From: Phycisphaerae bacterium
Lineage (GTDB): Bacteria > Planctomycetota > Phycisphaerae > UBA1845
Reading direction: 5' to 3'
Assembly: GCA_029260135.1 (NCBI GenBank)
Contig: JAJDDV010000179.1
Location: 1-38,247 of the forward strand
DNA: 38,247 bases
The notes beneath the pieces are model-generated. The model did no database searches. It was not told the DNA's origin and worked only from the letters and a program-made list of their open reading frames with translations. The position numbers and the translations under genes are program-made. Shown in pieces: positions 31,049 to 38,247 of the stretch. How positions within the stretch are numbered: the first letter of the stretch is position 1; each line of letters starts with the position of its first letter.

Positions 31049-33283
31049 ATGCGACGACTTACCGTGTCTTTGATTCTGTTGGTTTTGAGCGCGTGTGCAG
31101 CGACCGAAAGACGCCAGCCAGCCGTATCGCGAGGCGACGCCCAGCGCGTCATCGCCGACCCGGGATTCCTCGAACAGTACGCCGCGACGCGGCGATTCTC
31201 TCAGGGGCGCCCACGATCAATGAAGATCGTTCCTGACGGCAGTGCCGTGCTGTTCCTTCGGTCCCCCGCGGACAGCTTCGTGCAAGACCTCTACGAGTTT
31301 GATACAGCCACGGGAGAGGAACGTCGTTTGCTGACGGCGACACAGATTCTTGACGGCGCCCAGGAACATCTTTCGGTCGAAGAGAAGGCGCGTCGGGAGC
31401 GCATGCGACTGGTCGCGCGCGGTATCGCCTCGTATCGCCTGAGTGAGGACGGATCGCGCATTCTCGTTGGACTCTCAGGGCGACTTTTCGTGGTTGAACG
31501 AGCCGGCGGAAAAGTCACCGAACTCAAGAGCGACAACGGTTACGCGCTGAGCACACGTTTCTCGCCGGACGGCCAGTCGATCGCGTGCGTGCGCAACAAA
31601 GAAGTCTACGTGATCGATATTCGAACGGGACTCGAGTGGCAATTGACGGTCGGATCCGGCGAGCACGTGACCAACGGCCTGTCCGAGTTCGTCGCGCAGG
31701 AGGAGATGAGGCGCTACACGGGATTCTGGTGGTCGCCCGACAACCGGCTTATCGCGTATCAACAGACCGACACAAGCGGGGTCGAGCTGATGCACATCGC
31801 CGATGCAACTCATCCGGATCGAAAGCCGCATACGTGGCCTTATCCTCGAGCGGGAAAGACCAATGCGAAGGTTCGGCTCGGCGTCGTTCCGGTCAAGGGT
31901 GGCGACACCGTCTGGGTGCAGTGGGACCAGGAGCGCTATCCCTACCTGGCCACCGTCAAGTGGAAGAAGAACGCACCCTTGACGATTCTCGTGCAAAATC
32001 GTACGCAGACCGAAGAGGTGCTTCTGAGCATCGATCCCTATACCGGCGAATCGACGCCGTTGTTGACCGAGCGGGATGACGCGTGGATCAACCTGGACCA
32101 GAGGATGCCGCACTGGCTGCCGGATGGCAGCGCGTTTCTATGGAAGACGGAACGCGGCGGTGCGTGGGAACTCGAGCTGCGCGATCGTTATGGCAAACTG
32201 GTGGCACCGTTGACGACGCCGCAGTTTCGGTGCAAGGGGTTCGTCAGCTACGAGGAGAAGGATCGCGTTGTGTATGTGCGCGGCAGTGACGATCCGACCC
32301 AGACGCATCTCTATCGGATTCCCATCGACGAGGCGCCGGCAACGCCGGTGCGCCTGACCGAAGACCCGGGCGTCCATTACATGACGTTCTCCAAGGACCA
32401 CAGCGTCTACCTGCATACCGGAAGCTCGATCAAGGGGAGTCGGTTCAACTCGGTGCGCCGAAAGGACGGAACCGTCATCGGCCGATTGGAATCGGTCGGA
32501 CAGAAAGCCCCGTTCGTGCCCAACGCCGAATTCACTACGGCCGGTCGCAGCCCGAAGTTTCACGCCGTGCTGATTCGCCCGCGGAACTTCGAACACGGTC
32601 GCCGATACCCCGTCTTGCTGCACGTCTACGGCGGTCCGCACGGTCAGATGGTCTCAGCGTCTCCGAACCGGTACTTGATCCAGCAGTGGTTCGCCGACCA
32701 CGGGTTCATCGTCGTTTCACTGGACGGACGTGGGACGCCGAATCGAGGCCGGCCTTGGGAACGCGTGATCAAAGGCAATCTAATCGACATTCCGCTTCAG
32801 GATCAGGTGGCCGGACTGAAAGCGCTGGGCCGGAAGTATCGGGAACTCGATCTCGATCACGTCGGCGTCTACGGCGGGTCCTTCGGTGGTTACTTCGCCG
32901 CCATGGCGGTGATGCGCCGGCCTGATGTGTTTCACGCGGGCGTGGCACAGGCGCCGGTGTGTGATTGGCTGGACTATGACTCGCATTACACCGAGCGATA
33001 CATGGGGCTGCCCCACGAAAACGCAGCCGGTTACGAAGCCTCCAACGTGCTGACGTATGCCGGTGAGTTGAGTCAGCCGCTATTGATTATCCATGGAACT
33101 GCCGACGACAACGTCTACTTCGCCCACAGCCTGAAGATGTCCAACGCGCTCTTCCGCGCCGGAAAGGAGCATGAGTTCCTTCCGCTGACCGGTTTCACGC
33201 ACATGGTGCCCGACCCGCTCGTCACAAAGCGATTGGAGACGCGCATCGTCAACTTCTTCGAAAAACATCTGATGGCGCCGTAG
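31049..33283 (+). CDS. Dipeptidyl-peptidase IV-like S9 serine peptidase lipoprotein
   Basis: A 744-residue S9B-type protein. AGGAGG lies 8 bases before ATG 31049; the lipobox is V-L-S-A-C. The N-terminal about 470 residues form the eight-bladed propeller, including the E-E motif region F-V-A-Q-E-E-M-R-R used to bind the substrate amino end. The alpha/beta hydrolase domain has nucleophile Ser611 in Y-G-G-S-F-G-G-Y, acid Asp in T-A-D-D-N-V (686-687) and His718 in F-T-H-M. It removes N-terminal dipeptides after Pro or Ala, probably in the periplasm or on the cell surface. It is 53 bases downstream of the prepilin gene and may be cotranscribed. Confidence 0.92.
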   Translation: MRRLTVSLILLVLSACAATERRQPAVSRGDAQRVIADPGFLEQYAATRRFSQGRPRSMKIVPDGSAVLFLRSPADSFVQDLYEFDTATGEERRLLTATQILDGAQEHLSVEEKARRERMRLVARGIASYRLSEDGSRILVGLSGRLFVVERAGGKVTELKSDNGYALSTRFSPDGQSIACVRNKEVYVIDIRTGLEWQLTVGSGEHVTNGLSEFVAQEEMRRYTGFWWSPDNRLIAYQQTDTSGVELMHIADATHPDRKPHTWPYPRAGKTNAKVRLGVVPVKGGDTVWVQWDQERYPYLATVKWKKNAPLTILVQNRTQTEEVLLSIDPYTGESTPLLTERDDAWINLDQRMPHWLPDGSAFLWKTERGGAWELELRDRYGKLVAPLTTPQFRCKGFVSYEEKDRVVYVRGSDDPTQTHLYRIPIDEAPATPVRLTEDPGVHYMTFSKDHSVYLHTGSSIKGSRFNSVRRKDGTVIGRLESVGQKAPFVPNAEFTTAGRSPKFHAVLIRPRNFEHGRRYPVLLHVYGGPHGQMVSASPNRYLIQQWFADHGFIVVSLDGRGTPNRGRPWERVIKGNLIDIPLQDQVAGLKALGRKYRELDLDHVGVYGGSFGGYFAAMAVMRRPDVFHAGVAQAPVCDWLDYDSHYTERYMGLPHENAAGYEASNVLTYAGELSQPLLIIHGTADDNVYFAHSLKMSNALFRAGKEHEFLPLTGFTHMVPDPLVTKRLETRIVNFFEKHLMAP

Positions 33284-33329
33284 GGGGGGGCGGGGCGACC
33301 GGACACTTGGCGCAGCCATACGATTACGC

Positions 33330-34214
33330 GTGTCAACGTGGGGAAATCGGAGTTGCTTCATCTGCTGGTGCGTCGTTGCGGTCATCAGCAACGGATGTGT
33401 GAACCTCAGTAGCGATCAGCCGGCACCGCTGTTCGGCGCTGAACTCTTCGTCAATGGCGAATCCGTCGGCCCAGCCATCATCGACACCGGTGGCGGCTTC
33501 GAGGTCATGCTGGCCGAGCCGTTCGGTCTGCCGATCGTCGCCACGACCGAAGTGCTGGCGTTCGGTGGCCGGGAGACGGTCGAGGTCACCGGCGCGTTTG
33601 ATTACAGCGCCGGCGTGTGGTCGGAAACCGCAGAGGGAGCCATCGTCGGCGTCTCGGCGTGCGAGTGCAACGGGCTGGGATTCGTCTTCTTTCGCAGAAC
33701 CGGCGCGGTACTCGGCCTGGATTTCTCGTCAATCAGATCTGATTTTGTGTCAACCGTGCCACAAGGTGGCATTTCCGTCCCGTTCGAAAGACCCCCGCCC
33801 CAGCTGACAGGGTTTGACAGTTCCTTCATCCTCGTGGAGGTGTCAGACGGCATCAGCTCTCGTGCCCTTGTTGGCCTACTCGACACTGGCACGAACGCGA
33901 GCGTGATGCGCCGTGGGTTGCTGACGACGCCTGACGCGGCGGAGACGCAGCGCCTTCCCGTCACGGTACACCATGCACAATTGGGCACGACGAATGGCGA
34001 AGTCTCGCTCTTCGACACGCCCGACCTGCCGGACATCATCCTCGGGACGGACCTGATGCGCAACTGGGCGGATCGATGGTATTTCAGCTTCGCACCGATA
34101 GGGGGCGAGGTGACCGTGCAGCCAAACCATGTACGGGACGCCGGAGGTGTTCATCCGCTGTCGGAAGGGGATGCAGCGCGTTCCAGGCAGACCCGGCGTG
34201 TCGTGCAGCAGTGA
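33330..34214 (+). CDS. Retropepsin-like aspartic-protease-fold lipoprotein
   Basis: A 294-residue protein read from GTG 33330. The lipobox I-S-N-G-C puts the lipid Cys at 23. Two D-T-G motifs are present, Asp52 in I-I-D-T-G-G-G and Asp185 in L-L-D-T-G-T-N, each the start of a retropepsin-type lobe, so the single chain may form a pseudo-dimer. A later D-I-I-L-G-T-D-L-M is the usual 'ILG-D' strand. The last about 25 residues are polar. The start is uncertain and there is no clear ribosome site. Confidence 0.72.
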   Translation: MSTWGNRSCFICWCVVAVISNGCVNLSSDQPAPLFGAELFVNGESVGPAIIDTGGGFEVMLAEPFGLPIVATTEVLAFGGRETVEVTGAFDYSAGVWSETAEGAIVGVSACECNGLGFVFFRRTGAVLGLDFSSIRSDFVSTVPQGGISVPFERPPPQLTGFDSSFILVEVSDGISSRALVGLLDTGTNASVMRRGLLTTPDAAETQRLPVTVHHAQLGTTNGEVSLFDTPDLPDIILGTDLMRNWADRWYFSFAPIGGEVTVQPNHVRDAGGVHPLSEGDAARSRQTRRVVQQ

Positions 34215-34335
34215 CCGCGCGAACAACGCGAATGGCGCACTAACCGCCACTGGACAGCGGTGTCTTCCGTCCTGTGGGCAGGGCGCCGACGGTCGGCGAC
34301 GGTCCCCGTACTTTGGCATGTGATGGAGAAGTGCG

Positions 34336-34566
34336 ATGCGTAATCGGATATCGGTCTGCCTGTTGACAGCGGCGGTGGCCGCGTGGTGTAGCGGATGCGT
34401 CATGGTGATCGGCGTCAAGGAACCCGCGACGCACGAGCAAGTGGTGGTCATGGACGGCGAATTCCACGTCGTGAACACCAAGACGCACCGCATTCGGAAA
34501 ATCGAAGTCGAACCGGTTGCGGAAGAAGAGACGGCCGTGGATATTGAGGTCAGCGACGGCCGATAA
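34336..34566 (+). CDS. Small lipoprotein
   Basis: A 76-residue protein with GGAG before ATG 34336. A signal peptide ends in the lipobox W-C-S-G-C (lipid Cys 21). The mature part is short, acidic at its end, and has no recognised domain. Confidence 0.7.
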   Translation: MRNRISVCLLTAAVAAWCSGCVMVIGVKEPATHEQVVVMDGEFHVVNTKTHRIRKIEVEPVAEEETAVDIEVSDGR

Positions 34567-34627
34567 CGTGAGCGGCCATTCATCGTAGCAGCCGTTCTCC
34601 GTCGCATTCAGGAAAGGAGAACGGCCC

Positions 34628-35515
34628 GTGAGCGACAGGAACGTAGGCCTGATCGGCTGCGGCATTATGGGTGAACCGATGGCGCGCAATCTGATGCGCG
34701 CCGGATATTCGGTTCGAGTCTGCACGCGAACAAGAGACAAAGCGCAGGCACTTCTCGGCGAAGGCGCGGTCTGGGCCGACTCACCGGTGGCGCTGGCCGC
34801 GGAAAGCGATCTGGTCATATCGTGCGTGAGCGATTCGCCCGACGTCGAAGCGGTCTACCTCGGGGAAGGCGGGGTCTGCGAATCGCTAGGCGCCAAGACG
34901 CTGTGCATCGACATGTCTACCGTGTCTCCAGAGACGGCACGGCGGGTGAACGAAGAGGTGCGGAGCCGAGGCGGATCGTTTCTCGATGCGCCGATCTCGG
35001 GTGGCAAGACAGGCGCCGAATCCGGAACGCTCTCGATCATGGTCGGCGGCGCAGGCGAAGATGTCGAACGCGCCCAACCGATCTTCGATGTCGTCGGAAA
35101 GTCGACCGTACACTGCGGCCCGGTCGGACATGGTCAGCTTACGAAACTGTGCAATCAGATTCTGGTCGGGCTCAACCTGCTGGGCGTGTCCGAAGCCGTC
35201 GCCTTCGCGAAGCGGGTCGGACTTGATCCAGAAGTCATGCTCCGAGCGGTCTCTACTGGGGCAGCCGCCTCGTGGGCGTTGGAGAATCTTGGCTCACGCA
35301 TGCTCAAGGACGATTTCGCCCCCATGTTCATGATCGACCTCCAGCAAAAAGACCTGAGGATTGCGCTGACGACGGCCCGCCAGAAGAACATGCCTGCACC
35401 GGGCACGGCGTTGGTGCATCAGCTTCTCGCAGCAAACCAGGCCGCGGGAGAAGGGCGTGAGGGAACACAGGCGCTTGTGAAGACAATCGAACGACTTGCC
35501 CAGATCAGCAGGTAG
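34628..35515 (+). CDS. 3-hydroxyisobutyrate dehydrogenase-family oxidoreductase
   Basis: A 295-residue NAD(P)-dependent beta-hydroxyacid dehydrogenase. It starts at GTG 34628 with AAGGAG at about 9 bases. The Rossmann motif is G-L-I-G-C-G-I-M-G-E-P-M-A. The substrate-binding segment is D-A-P-I-S-G-G-K-T-G-A-E-S-G-T-L and the catalytic Lys lies in H-G-Q-L-T-K-L-C-N-Q. Substrates in this family include 3-hydroxyisobutyrate, tartronate semialdehyde and succinic semialdehyde; which one applies is not readable here. It is 61 bases after the small lipoprotein. Confidence 0.92.
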   Translation: MSDRNVGLIGCGIMGEPMARNLMRAGYSVRVCTRTRDKAQALLGEGAVWADSPVALAAESDLVISCVSDSPDVEAVYLGEGGVCESLGAKTLCIDMSTVSPETARRVNEEVRSRGGSFLDAPISGGKTGAESGTLSIMVGGAGEDVERAQPIFDVVGKSTVHCGPVGHGQLTKLCNQILVGLNLLGVSEAVAFAKRVGLDPEVMLRAVSTGAAASWALENLGSRMLKDDFAPMFMIDLQQKDLRIALTTARQKNMPAPGTALVHQLLAANQAAGEGREGTQALVKTIERLAQISR

Positions 35516-35535
35516 CGTCGGAAAACGGCACGCTC

Positions 35536-35584
35536 AAAAAAAAGCACCCGGCTGCCCCGCCCCAAGAAGGAGACGGGTCGCCGG
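35536..35584 (-). terminator. Terminator-like hairpin with eight-T run
   Basis: CCGGC (35584-35580) pairs with GCCGG (35552-35548); CCCG/CGGG (35577-35574 with 35559-35556) lies inside. T-run at 35543-35536 on the minus strand. Internal loops weaken it. Confidence 0.45.
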
Positions 35585-35786
35585 ATGTTTCCCCCCTCCT
35601 TCCCACATGCTGGGCTCATAGGTGCCACGTCAACAGGCGCCCAGGCCTCCAGGCGTGGCAAAATGCGTACACTCGCCACGAAGTCGTCTTCTTTCCCCTC
35701 CTGTACTGTGCTTGCTTCTTATGTGTCGACTGGGAGCGCCGCAGACGTTGAGGCCTGCGTTCAAGCAAACCGCCTGTCAACACAGT
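35536..35786 (-). ncRNA. Possible second minus-strand structured RNA, about 250 nt
   Basis: Proposed from promoter, pairing and terminator together. ACAGGCG/CGCCTGT (35777-35771 with 35639-35633) encloses CAGGCCTC/GAGGCCTG (35757-35750 with 35649-35642) and a CGTGGC/GCCACG hairpin (35680-35675 with 35659-35654). A downstream terminator-like structure ends in eight T at 35536. GAAGGAG/CTCCTTC (35602-35596 with 35572-35566) would compete with that terminator. No minus-strand gene follows, since the next gene is convergent. No known class recognised. Confidence 0.4.
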
Positions 35787-35792
35787 GAGGTT

Positions 35793-35822
35793 ATCGTAAC
35801 AGTCAGAGAGTTACCGTGTCAA
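35793..35822 (-). promoter_or_regulatory. Candidate sigma-70 promoter for the second RNA
   Basis: On the minus strand, TTGACA (35822-35817), an 18-base spacer and TACGAT (35798-35793). The -35 box is perfect; the -10 box keeps TA and the last T. Confidence 0.45.
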
Positions 35823-36046
35823 ACATTAGCCCCCAGATTATCATCTTTTTTGTCGGGTTTACTCTGGGGAAGACGGCCTCGGGGAGTCGGCGGCGGAATG
35901 GGTCCCTTCGCTTGATCCTTGAATCCGATGCACCCGAAGGATCCGGCAGGAAGGAGAATCAGGAAGTCGCGACACTTTCGGTGAAGCCACCCTAACCTAT
36001 TACGATATCTGACGTTATGGCCGACTTCGGTGGCAGAAGGCGTCAC
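35819..36046 (-). CDS. Possible small protein coupled to the ClC gene
   Basis: A 75-codon frame whose GTG (36046) overlaps the stop of the ClC gene (GTGA). It has a hydrophobic stretch (F-L-I-L-L-P-A-G-S-F-G-C) and a Pro/Lys/Asp-rich tail. Third-position G+C is lower than in neighbours and I recognise no family, so the coupling may be chance. The rest of 35516-36042 is covered by the RNA candidate. Confidence 0.25.
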   Translation of the reverse strand: MTPSATEVGHNVRYRNRLGWLHRKCRDFLILLPAGSFGCIGFKDQAKGPIPPPTPRGRLPQSKPDKKDDNLGANV

Positions 36047-37869
36047 TCGGATTGGCGTTCCAGCTCCTCCTGGTAGCGACGCATCGCTGCTTGACGCGTG
36101 ATGGCGCCGATCACGTGTGATTCGTTGCCCGGCTCAACGATGGGGAGCGACGCGATGTCGTTGTCGGCGAACTTGTCGAGGACCGTGTCCAGCGTTTCGT
36201 CGGGGCGAACGGTCGGCACGGCCGGTCGGACCAGCTCTCCGACCAGCAGCAGTGACACAGCCTCGGGCTGAAGCAGCGCGGTGCGTACATCCTGCCCGGT
36301 CACCATACCCTGGTAGACCTCTTGGTCATCGACCACCACGAAATCAACGGCATCTGTCTCTGCGGCGATATCAATGAGGCGCTGCAGTGGATCATCCGGA
36401 AGGACGAAGGGCGCATCGAGACTCGGTACCTCATCGACGGTGATGCGCCGCAAGATCGTGAGATCCGCCACGGCGCCGACGCGTACGCCGCGACGCCTTA
36501 GCTTGAGCGTGTAGATGCTGTCCCGCTGAAGGAACCTCGCAACGGCCGTCGCGATGATGGCAGCGAACATGACCGGGAGAATCACCTTCGGCTCGCGCGT
36601 GATTTCATAGAGCATGACAATGGCGGTGAGTGGCGCATGGGTCGTACCGGCCACGAGAGCGGCCATTCCCACGAGTGCGTACGCGCTGGCGCTCGAGGCG
36701 TGGATGACGCCGCACTGAGACCAGGCGAGTCCGAACGCACCACCCAGTGTCGCGCCCATCAGAAGCGACGGAGCGAACACGCCGCCCGATCCACCGCTGC
36801 CGAGCGTCAGGCATGTGGCGATCAATTTCAGGGCAAAAAGAAGCAGAAGCCCGCCGGCCGAGGCTTGGAGAAGATCCGTGCCGATCGTCGACTGAATGGC
36901 TGGATAACCGTTGCCGAAGAATGACGGCATTTGATCGGACGACGTCACGACGAGGAAGCCCAGACCGAACAACCCGAGTCCAACCGCACCGAGTGCCGGC
37001 TTGAACGCCTCGGGCATACGGAGCTGGTCGGAAAAGTCCTCTGTGAGGTACAGCGCGCGAATGAACAGAACGGAAGCGACCGCACAAAGTAGACCCAAGA
37101 GTGCAAACAACGGCAGCTCGACGCCGACGAACATATAGCCAACGTCACGTAATGCGCCGACCTCAAAGATGGCGACGTCCTCCTGACGAAGGCCGTGCAT
37201 GATCGAGCAGCTGATCACGCTGCTGAAGACCACAGGTGAGAACGTCCGGAAGGAGAAGTCACGTAGGAAGATCTCCAGCGCGAACAGGACCCCTGCGATC
37301 GGCGCATTGAAGATCGCCGCGATCCCCGCGGAAACGCCACACGCGACGACGATCCCCATCTGGCGACGGTGGATGTTGAAAAACTGACCGACGCGACTGC
37401 CGATGGCTGCACCGATCTGAATGATCGGCCCCTCCGTGCCGGCTGAACCTCCCGATCCGATGGTCAGCGCACTGGCGACCGCCTTGGCGGCGGCGATACG
37501 ACCACGGATCTTACCGCCGCGCCGGTAGAGCGCATCCATCACCTCGGGCACGCCGTGCCCTTTCGCTTCGCGGGCGAAGTAGTGGGTGATGTGGCCGACA
37601 GCCAGCGCCCCAACCGTCGGGAGCACGATGAGCATCCACGTACGCCCCGCAAAGAGCCCGGAATGTTCGCCGTTTCCATAGGCGTACTCGCGAGCCGTCT
37701 CGATCAGGAAGAAGAAGAGGTGCGCGAAGCAGCCGGTGGCCGCACCGATGAGGATCGAGATGAGGACGAGGAAGTATTCCTCCTTCAACCCGATCCTCGC
37801 AATCGCCCGATGGAGGCGAAATGCCGCCGGTGTCCCCGCTGCTCGAGGTTTGTCCTGTTGATCCGACAC
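36043..37869 (-). CDS. ClC-family chloride channel/antiporter with C-terminal CBS pair
   Basis: About 608 residues from GTG 37869 (AAAGG upstream); a TTG at 37911 is less likely. About ten hydrophobic segments form the ClC core. Selectivity motifs are G-S-G-G-S-A-G-T-E-G-P (containing the gating Glu) and G-S-G-G-S-G-G-V-F-A-P. The C-terminal about 150 residues carry two CBS domains (one ending G-M-V-T-G-Q-D-V, the other near V-R-P-D-E-T-L-D-T-V), which would bind nucleotides in the cytoplasm. Whether it is a channel or a Cl-/H+ exchanger is not decided by what I can see. It is divergent from the gene at 37981. Confidence 0.92.
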   Translation of the reverse strand: MSDQQDKPRAAGTPAAFRLHRAIARIGLKEEYFLVLISILIGAATGCFAHLFFFLIETAREYAYGNGEHSGLFAGRTWMLIVLPTVGALAVGHITHYFAREAKGHGVPEVMDALYRRGGKIRGRIAAAKAVASALTIGSGGSAGTEGPIIQIGAAIGSRVGQFFNIHRRQMGIVVACGVSAGIAAIFNAPIAGVLFALEIFLRDFSFRTFSPVVFSSVISCSIMHGLRQEDVAIFEVGALRDVGYMFVGVELPLFALLGLLCAVASVLFIRALYLTEDFSDQLRMPEAFKPALGAVGLGLFGLGFLVVTSSDQMPSFFGNGYPAIQSTIGTDLLQASAGGLLLLFALKLIATCLTLGSGGSGGVFAPSLLMGATLGGAFGLAWSQCGVIHASSASAYALVGMAALVAGTTHAPLTAIVMLYEITREPKVILPVMFAAIIATAVARFLQRDSIYTLKLRRRGVRVGAVADLTILRRITVDEVPSLDAPFVLPDDPLQRLIDIAAETDAVDFVVVDDQEVYQGMVTGQDVRTALLQPEAVSLLLVGELVRPAVPTVRPDETLDTVLDKFADNDIASLPIVEPGNESHVIGAITRQAAMRRYQEELERQSE

Positions 37870-37980
37870 GTGTCCGCCTTTTGGTTGGAAAACGGCGAGG
37901 CACCGTAACAACGGATGTAGCAGGTTTCAAGGAAATTCCGGAAAACTCGCAGACGAACAGCGTACCTGTACAATCGGTGG

Positions 37981-38247
37981 ATGAGCAACGCGAAACCAAT
38001 CCTCGGGCGCGAGGTCTTCATTGCGCCCACAGCCTACGTCGGTGGTGATGTGGTCCTGGGTGATGGCTGCACCGTCATGCACCACGTCGTCATCCGGGGC
38101 GATATCGCCCCGATTCGCATCGGCAGCCGAGTGAACGTTCAGGACGGCTCGATCCTACACACTCCGCGGGACGTGCCACTGTCCATCGGGGATGATGTCG
38201 GCATCGCACACCGGGCGGTTGTCCACGGAAAGCGTGTAGGCTCCCGC
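37981..38247 (+). CDS. Gamma-carbonic-anhydrase-like hexapeptide-repeat protein (3' truncated by window)
   Basis: Starts at ATG 37981 and is open to the window end (89 residues seen). Left-handed beta-helix repeats are clear: Y-V-G-G-D-V-V-L-G-D-G-C-T-V, V-V-I-R-G-D-I-A-P-I-R-I-G, V-N-V-Q-D-G-S-I-L-H and I-G-D-D-V-G-I-A-H-R-A-V-V-H-G. The R-G-D, Q-D and spaced His residues match the YrdA/PaaY/gamma-CA family that binds a metal between subunits. Catalytic activity cannot be judged because the rest is missing. Confidence 0.88.
   Translation, partial: MSNAKPILGREVFIAPTAYVGGDVVLGDGCTVMHHVVIRGDIAPIRIGSRVNVQDGSILHTPRDVPLSIGDDVGIAHRAVVHGKRVGSR

Noticed and set aside
35419..35679. 86-codon minus-strand frame from a GTG at 35679
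   Set aside because: It runs through the eight-T terminator region and into the convergent dehydrogenase gene; the AGGAGG-like site is too far from the GTG.
1..38247. CRISPR arrays, tRNA genes, insertion sequences, prophage
   Set aside because: I looked for regular direct repeats, cloverleaf ends, transposase motifs and phage genes and saw none.

Overview
The window (about 62% G+C by eye) looks like a chromosomal segment of a planctomycete, most likely of the Phycisphaerae type. Signs seen in the sequence are secreted proteins with dockerin-like Asp/Asn-rich tails, an IPTL-CTERM-type C-terminus, a prepilin-like protein with a late D-G-H motif, a planctomycete-style ECF sigma/anti-sigma pair and frequent GTG/TTG starts. 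TGA ends many genes normally. The assignment is inference from protein style, not from a marker gene.

Layout. 1-16.7 kb is mostly housekeeping: end of fmt, galK, a large repeat-rich secreted protein, proC, a YggU-family gene, a secretin-N/STN-like exported protein beside an anti-sigma/ECF sigma pair, a WYL regulator coupled to dtd, a CBS protein, arfB, a thioesterase, two small hypotheticals, pepP-accB-accC, and kdsA. 16.8-21.6 kb holds a 1199-residue secreted M4 metallopeptidase and the C-terminal part of a DNA methyltransferase-like protein that lacks its catalytic half. 21.7-25.6 kb holds a metal-binding-type lipoprotein, a structured leader or small RNA on the minus strand, and two tandem TPR proteins. 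26.3-27.3 kb holds a thioredoxin-fold TPR protein whose first active-site Cys codon is an in-frame UGA. 27.3-31.0 kb is a cobalamin-riboswitch operon encoding a surface beta-propeller-like protein, a second surface protein and a prepilin-like protein. 31.0-38.2 kb has a DPP-IV-type peptidase, a retropepsin-like lipoprotein, a small lipoprotein, a 3-hydroxyisobutyrate dehydrogenase-family gene, a second possible minus-strand RNA, a ClC channel with CBS domains and the start of a gamma-carbonic-anhydrase-like gene.

Three items deserve most attention. (1) The UGA-interrupted thioredoxin gene (26350-27267) reads as one domain across the UGA, with U-G-W-C where relatives have C-G-W-C; a selenoprotein is the leading reading, a mutation or sequencing error the alternative. 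(2) The minus-strand unit 22553-22242 has a near-consensus promoter, many hairpins, a stretch complementary to the whole 16S rRNA 3' tail placed before a nine-codon ORF, and an intrinsic terminator. It may be a leader controlling the downstream metal-binding lipoprotein or an independent RNA. (3) The cobalamin-riboswitch operon resembles in logic the BtuG-type surface B12 capture loci of Bacteroidetes, but with planctomycete-style anchoring and no TonB receptor nearby.
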